This document shows, piece after piece, positions 17,716 to 22,946 of a DNA stretch of 22,946 nucleotides. The notes beneath the pieces were generated by a model. It searched no databases. It was not told where the DNA came from and was given only the letters and a program-made list of their open reading frames with translations. The translations under genes were made by a program, and so were the position numbers. The stretch comes from Phoronis ovalis (lineage: Eukaryota; Phoronida; Phoronidae): the NCBI GenBank assembly GCA_028565635.1, contig JAOXYB010082387.1, forward strand, positions 1-22,946, read 5' to 3'. How positions within the stretch are numbered: the stretch's first letter is position 1; each line of letters begins with the position of its first letter.

Positions 17716-20484
17716 CCGCTTGTAATAAAATTATTAATTATACCTATGACACAAGCAAATAGTCACATGTATGTATTATAATTTTTGTAATAAAAGCAAT
17801 GTTTTCATGACAGTCGTTTTTTTCATATTGTTATAAGCCTACATGTTTCTCGGATCTCTTTTTTCATCTTATGATTTTAGTTCATACAAATAATAATTTT
17901 AAGTTTCATCCGATAGCTGACAGGTTTTGCTTGACTACAAGATAACACAATGTTGTGGCGTGCATGTTTCTAGGAAGTCCAGCTAAGTTTACATTGGCGT
18001 TAAATTGTCGATTTAGTAACAGGCCATGTTCCCTTTCCTGCAAAAGGAAACTTCGATTCTAGGAATATTAATTAAAATATACATGGTCGTTGACTCGAGA
18101 AGGTTACTTTCAACTTATGTGGAGTAAAGATTTGTTGTGTTATACTAATAGTTACAACGATCGACACAATTCCGTATCATTTAGGGGTGTTTCCTAATAA
18201 ATATTAATTATGATTAAGCGTAGGTGTAACAATTTGGTACCCTGGCAAGGTTATTCTTTCATTGTGACGGTTCGTGGGTGTTTATACACCCATTTCTACA
18301 TACGCTAACACCCATTACTTAACAAAAAAATCTATATTTGTTTTTGATTTTTAAAAATTTTACAGTCTAAAATTTGAATGACTTACACAAATAAACAAAG
18401 CATTGCACGCGTGAAAATATGATCATAAATGCGTACATTTAACAGACTCAGTCAATGTTTATGTTTGTAAATGTTTGTAAACAGTAACTAGTAACTTTAT
18501 GAATCAGCTATTCCAGCTTCAGTATTCAGTAAACATTAATATTATTACTGCTGTATGGAAATTTTGTTACCCTACGAATGAGGAAATAGGTTATAAAGTC
18601 GAACAAAATAATACAATTGACCAATAGGAGTGTTAATACATATTTCTATTGTCTTCTTTTACAATAATATTTTGGTACCAACCAGTTATTGTTACGTTTC
18701 ACCTGGCTTTATTGCACTTTTTAAATTATTTATTGTTATTCAAATGTTATTCAAATGTTCGCAGCTTTTGATGATGCGTCATCAGACCTCATTTGAATAA
18801 GCGTAAGTGAATATTCAAAATTGAAATATAAGACCGTCTTTAAAGGATAATCGAATGCGGCTGTCGGGAGGGGGTTAAAGTAGATTATTCTTTTTAATTA
18901 GTTTTGCAACGAGACTTAGACAATAGCGTCATCTAACGAGGAGATTTAAGCGCTTAAAGTGCAAGTTTTTATTTCCGGCTTTGTGCCCTATCTGTTTATT
19001 TACATTGTAAACAATTACAAGTAATCATAATGAAACCTTTCTAAAAACATTTTGTACGACATTGTGGTAGCATACACATCTGATTTCATAGAAAATCTGC
19101 AAATTAATTATGTAGGAAGCATCATGGATCGAAATTTAAAAATATTATTTTTTCTTCGGTCCGTATTATTAATTATAAGATGATATGTGGAAAATATATC
19201 CAATAGTTCCTGTTTGCTAATATTTTATTTCACTACTAGTCTGACGACCTATTTGTTAACATTGATATTATACCGGCTTCAATAAGGGGCCCAGTATCGT
19301 ATCCGTATTGCTTTAAAGGATCATCACTGCATCATGCACCGTTGTTATTTGCCCTTCAAACTAATTTCAATGTCGAATGGTGATAACCACACGACAGCAT
19401 TCACACGTAAAATGATAGATTCCGGGTAAATGCACTTGCGAACAGCAGGGTCCTGTAGAGCACACCAGGTTGACACAGTCTATTATGTAAAGAACCATCA
19501 TCACATTTCATCCTGTTTCACCTTACATCATACACGTTCTGCGTACGTGACAGATAACAGCCCTTATACTATTTATAACCCGGATTTTAAAGTACATCAC
19601 AGTTTATCAATCCCGGACGCAGAGTAAACAATGCCGGATGTAAACAACTTAATGAACAGGGGACTATAATGCCACACATAGGTTACCAGGTCGAGTTAGT
19701 CTCACTGGTGCCACGTGTTTAATAGTAGTAAACATAATACCAATAAATATTAAATAATATTAATTAATACATATAGTTTGGGGTTATAAAAAAAGAAATA
19801 AAAATATTGATGACAACTGCCACTAGTCATCAGCGGGGCATCTAAAAAGTGTAAGAAGCAAACTTATCTATCTACTTTCATATTTCATATGCCCGTGACA
19901 GGACGCACTTTGATCGTCATTTAATCAGTGAAATTATCATACATATCAATATTCATATGACTAGGCCAGATAATATTTGCGGTGCGAGTGCAAACATACG
20001 TGCTGTCGTCTTTCAACATGGCTACAATAACTGTATCCTGTTGAACCCGGTAAGAGGTTTTTTAAACTCAAAAGTTAAATCGATCTATTATGTAAATTTA
20101 GTAGATTTACCTTTATTCACACGCGAGCCGTTAAAATGCTGCAAAATTCATATTCCAACATATATCCTAGAACAGATGTTGAACGGTAATATCACAGTGT
20201 AGTACTGTACTGTAACGAATTAACTTACTTTTTGTTTTAACCGTAAAAAGGACACGTGACCCCGGACAAATAACCTTTGAAAGCTTGCTTTACTGCACTA
20301 TATTCTAAATACGATATACATACATTAACATCCGTGTTGGGAACATGACCTATGATTTAGCATCATATTCGTGTAAATTGTTAGATGACATTATCGACCC
20401 ATTATCAAATTATAAACACTTACTAATAATTTACTATGTACATATTTATAAACTATTACTGTCAATTTTTAGTCAGTGACTTAC
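17716..20484. other. AT-rich non-coding DNA, probably ETS gene first intron or upstream
   Basis: No convincing exon. It holds the dyad-symmetric block at 18736-18800 and A/T-rich stretches near 18180-18220 and 19740-19810. Open frames at 19430-19627 and 19957-20202 (+) lack domain or composition support. Confidence 0.45.
18736..18800. repeat. dyad-symmetric element: nested inverted repeat around a TGATGATGCGTCATCA core
   Basis: TTATTCAAATG occurs twice in tandem (18736-18746, 18747-18757) and its exact reverse complement CATTTGAATAA lies at 18790-18800. Midway between is the near-perfect 16-bp palindrome TGATGATGCGTCATCA (18769-18784), which contains TGCGTCA, similar to AP-1/CRE half-sites. 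It could be a bZIP-bound regulatory site, or the remnant of a small palindromic transposon. Confidence 0.75.
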
Positions 20485-20572
20485 TTCTTGATGAGACAGC
20501 GTCTAGGGAATCTCCCACCCAATAGTCAGAAGACAAAACAAGCGATCTAGATCTTATAAGTAGGATAAGCAT
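20485..20572 (-). CDS. candidate first coding exon of the ETS gene (29 codons)
   Basis: On the minus strand an ATG at 20570-20572 opens 29 codons that run without a stop into AAGAA|GTAAGT, a strong donor, ending in phase 1 as needed for exon a. The predicted N-terminus begins MLILLIRSRS and continues SSDYWVGDSLDAVSSR. The combination of ATG, open frame, strong donor and right phase is suggestive, but I recognise no conservation and chance cannot be ruled out. It would make an intron of about 4.2 kb. Confidence 0.3.
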
Positions 20573-21617
20573 ATACATGTACTACCCAGTAGGTCACCAT
20601 ACAGTTCCGGAATAACATTTAAATTCACCATGAGCTTATCAGCAGTTTACTATCGCGGTTACAAAACATTAATAGTTCTACCAGCATGACATCATCCTTT
20701 GCAATAGCGACCGCCATGGCGACACCTTGCTTTTAGTTATTTTATAATCTATTTTAAAAGCCCGCCTAAAATTCTGCCTGAACTTTGGTCGTGAGCTATT
20801 TTCACAGAATTTTTCTAAGGAGAAATTCTTAAATTAGCAAGGAAATTGCAGTAACCGTCAATTGACCCTTGAATAATGACGTGTAATGATTGCGATTACA
20901 AATCAATTAACTGAAAACCTAGTAGACAAATGAATCACGTCTGACGTCTTTGTCTGCAGGTTGTGTACCATACAGAACTTATTAACTTCATAATTACATT
21001 CCGTGGTATCTTCACAAAACAAAGGTATATCCGGAATCTTCTAAAATACGGAACTTTCTCGTTAATAGCACCTTTTTTATGGTCAGGGGTCAAATACGGA
21101 AATTATATTAAGCTGAAATGGATTCCACAGTTCTTAGAGGAATTTTGGCTGTTGTCACAGTCATTGTACAAATTATTCCTTCATATCATTAAACAAAAAT
21201 TAATTATACATGGATGGTATTAGCTTACATGCAAGGTTCGTCTCATGTGTAAGGTGCATTTTATTGAAACAACCCCTATTACCGACCCTATAAAAGCTAA
21301 GAAAATGTCGTAGCGTGTAAAATTGATTACCGTTCATCCTTAATATGCAGGTGCATTCGATAACAACTACCCAGTACACTGAGCTTTGCACCTGAACAGG
21401 CCTGCGGTTTACTATAATAAAATCGCCTTTAATACAAGTACTGATCGACACTTGTACCGATATTGCGCACACTGAGAACATTTCTAATAGATTTTGTTTT
21501 TAATTAGCAGTCCTTTTTTTATATTAATTAGACTTGTTGAAAGAAGTTTCCATATTTTTCTATGGAAATTACGCGTATTATTCAGCGTGGGTTAGCTTAT
21601 ATGAAAGTGAGGTGGAA

Positions 21618-22021
21618 CCGGGGGGGGGGAGGGAATATTCTGCCATTATGGTATCCTAATATTTATTTCGCTTATATGCCCTAATTTTTATTTCGCTTAT
21701 AAATACAAAAAGAAACGTTCAAACTTTGCTCGTAAGTCGTAAAGAACCGATACGAATATGCTGCAAAAAATAATCCAATGCCGCTCTGCGCTATTTTACC
21801 TGCTTTTCAAACTATCGAATGTATCACTGAACAAGCAGTGCCAATTTATTGAAAAATAAATTAAAGGTCAATGCATTTTTCGTCTTCACATTCTTCATAT
21901 CTATTTTCTGAACAAAATATAGCGAATCCATAGATCTCAAATTTATCTAAAACCGTTTATTTTCTGCAACTATTCTAAGGCGTTCAAATTTCTAAAATAA
22001 CATTGACACCCCCCCCCCCGG
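21618..22021. mobile_element. candidate ~400-bp element bounded by CC-G10 and C11-GG
   Basis: The left edge reads CC followed by ten G and AGGGAATATTCTG; the right edge has GACA, eleven C and GG. The two ends are inverted with respect to each other (CCG-tract in, C-tract-GG out), and the length is close to that of the element at 4936-5355. No flanking duplication is visible, and the interior has no minisatellite like that of the first element, so homology between the two is uncertain. Confidence 0.35.
21656..21705. repeat. two-copy 25-bp tandem repeat
   Basis: CTAATATTTATTTCGCTTAT at 21656 and CTAATTTTTATTTCGCTTAT at 21681 are in direct tandem, with few differences. The pair lies near the left edge of the candidate element at 21618-22021. 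Confidence 0.8.
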
Positions 22022-22946
22022 CGTTGACCCCACCCCTGTCTCTTTGGTTTCTTTTCATGGGGCCCCAACCTGTATTTCTTAGTTTTTCGTATGCTGTTTT
22101 TTGCTAATTAGAGCCCAATAATTCTAAGAAGTTAAAACACTAAACTGCCATGTGATTTTCAGCTACATACGCTTGCATTATTTTTACATTATTGCACACG
22201 TAATGCATTTAGCACAAGGAAGTAAGTTTTAGTGAAGGCTACCTACCTGAAACTATGTTGCTTTGAAATGTACAACTTAGTCCAAATTGCTTGTATGTAA
22301 CTTAGACTAAAATCTTATAAATAACTATGCTCTAGGCTATTGCTTGTTTATCTTTTGTTTTCGTCAAACTGAATGCATTCCCGGAATCTCGGTTGTGTAC
22401 TTCCGCGGAAGTAGCCAGGCGTTAGATAAAATCTATTTAAAATGTGATGACGTCAGTGAACACCATGAATTTCGGGGGTGTCAATGGAGAATGGTCTGAT
22501 ACTCTATAGATATATGAATATCAGAGTGCTATCGATTTCTCACACTTCCATATGATATATTTTTAGGGGGAAACAAATGATTCAAATAAATCAGAAATTC
22601 TGGCATGGATACAATTAAAAACCAGAAACCTTGAGTGCGGAATTTTTAATAGCAACAATTTACAGGTACCGCTATCATAGCAGTTCTTTGAATATAGAAC
22701 GACATTGCTACCCTTTGCCTGAAGTTGTGTCCGATTATGTGCAATCTTTACTCGAAAACATAATTACACTATCTCTTAGTTATAATAGTCCCAGTGGAAG
22801 ATAAATTTAGATTTTTTGCTATATGTTGATTATCCCCTTTCCGTTACTGATTCTACAATAAAACAAATACCAGCCGTTCAGTGGATTTAATTAGGAAGTA
22901 AAAGTTTATCGAGATACATTAAAGTCACTCAGCAAACAAACAAAAA

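Larger units (their letters stand above)
20573..22946. other. non-coding DNA at the right end of the window
   Basis: No exon was supported on either strand. It includes a short 25-bp tandem repeat, a G-tract/C-tract bounded segment (21618-22021) and a perfect TGACGTCA at 22448-22455. Open frames at 20963-21223 and 21200-21481 have no coding features. It could include the ETS gene promoter if the 20485-20572 exon is real. Confidence 0.4.

Noticed and set aside
18276-18291. Small hairpin GGGTGT-TTAT-ACACCC
   Set aside because: Only a 6-bp stem, with no neighbouring gene or repeat that would give it a role.
19430-20202. Plus-strand frames of 65 and 81 codons
   Set aside because: No recognisable motif, no good splice sites or coding composition; length is within chance expectation.
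20963-21481. 86-codon plus-strand and 93-codon minus-strand frames
   Set aside because: They overlap each other at their ends, have no family resemblance and lack flanking splice signals.
21547-21568. Perfect 8-bp stem hairpin TTTCCATA / TATGGAAA with 6-base loop
   Set aside because: Short and AT-rich; such hairpins are common by chance in this composition and nothing adjoins it.
1-22946. tRNA, rRNA and other structured RNA genes
   Set aside because: I looked for B-box-like GGTTCGAANCC and its complement and for rRNA-like blocks and saw none; a covariance-model search would be needed to exclude small RNAs.

Overview
This is a gene-poor, AT-rich stretch of a metazoan nuclear genome. It has spliced genes, a 100-N scaffold gap and interspersed repeats. 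The clearest gene encodes an ETS-family transcription factor of the TEL/Yan (ETV6/ETV7) type, which exists only in animals. The base composition, intron sizes and kind of repeats would suit a mollusc or another lophotrochozoan, but that is inference and not shown by any single marker.

Layout. (1) Positions 1-1934 are non-coding upstream DNA. (2) Positions 1946-3457 (+) hold an uninterrupted 503-codon reading frame for a disordered, Ser/Pro-rich protein I do not recognise. It is preceded by a tandem TAG/CAG splice acceptor and a start-stop mini-uORF (ATGTAA). (3) Positions 4927-5790 hold repeats: a roughly 420-bp element with G-tract/C-tract ends and a perfect 9-bp flanking duplication, containing a ~31-bp minisatellite, followed by a second array with nearly the same period but a different core. 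(4) Positions 6284-7039 (+) hold a two-exon gene for a 143-residue coiled-coil protein with a stathmin-like core. (5) Positions 8207-16281 (-) hold eight phase-consistent exons of the TEL/Yan-type gene, converging tail to tail on gene 4. (6) Positions 16282-22946 probably hold the 5' part, first intron(s) and upstream DNA of the ETS gene. Two candidate first exons, a dyad-symmetric element, short tandem repeats and a second G-tract/C-tract bounded segment can be seen there, but no convincing independent gene.

The ETS gene was rebuilt by joining exons at GT-AG sites. Counting from the ATG at 16267 the frame closes exactly at 468 residues: Pointed/SAM domain (about 36-98), a linker with seven Ser-Pro sites (102-218), ETS domain (233-316), and a C-terminal tail ending in a PxDLSxK-type CtBP-binding motif followed by two overlapping SUMO consensus sites. 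The whole reads as a transcriptional repressor that may polymerise through its Pointed domain, be regulated by MAP kinase at the linker, and recruit CtBP through its tail. Apart from sharing the locus, nothing links the three genes functionally.
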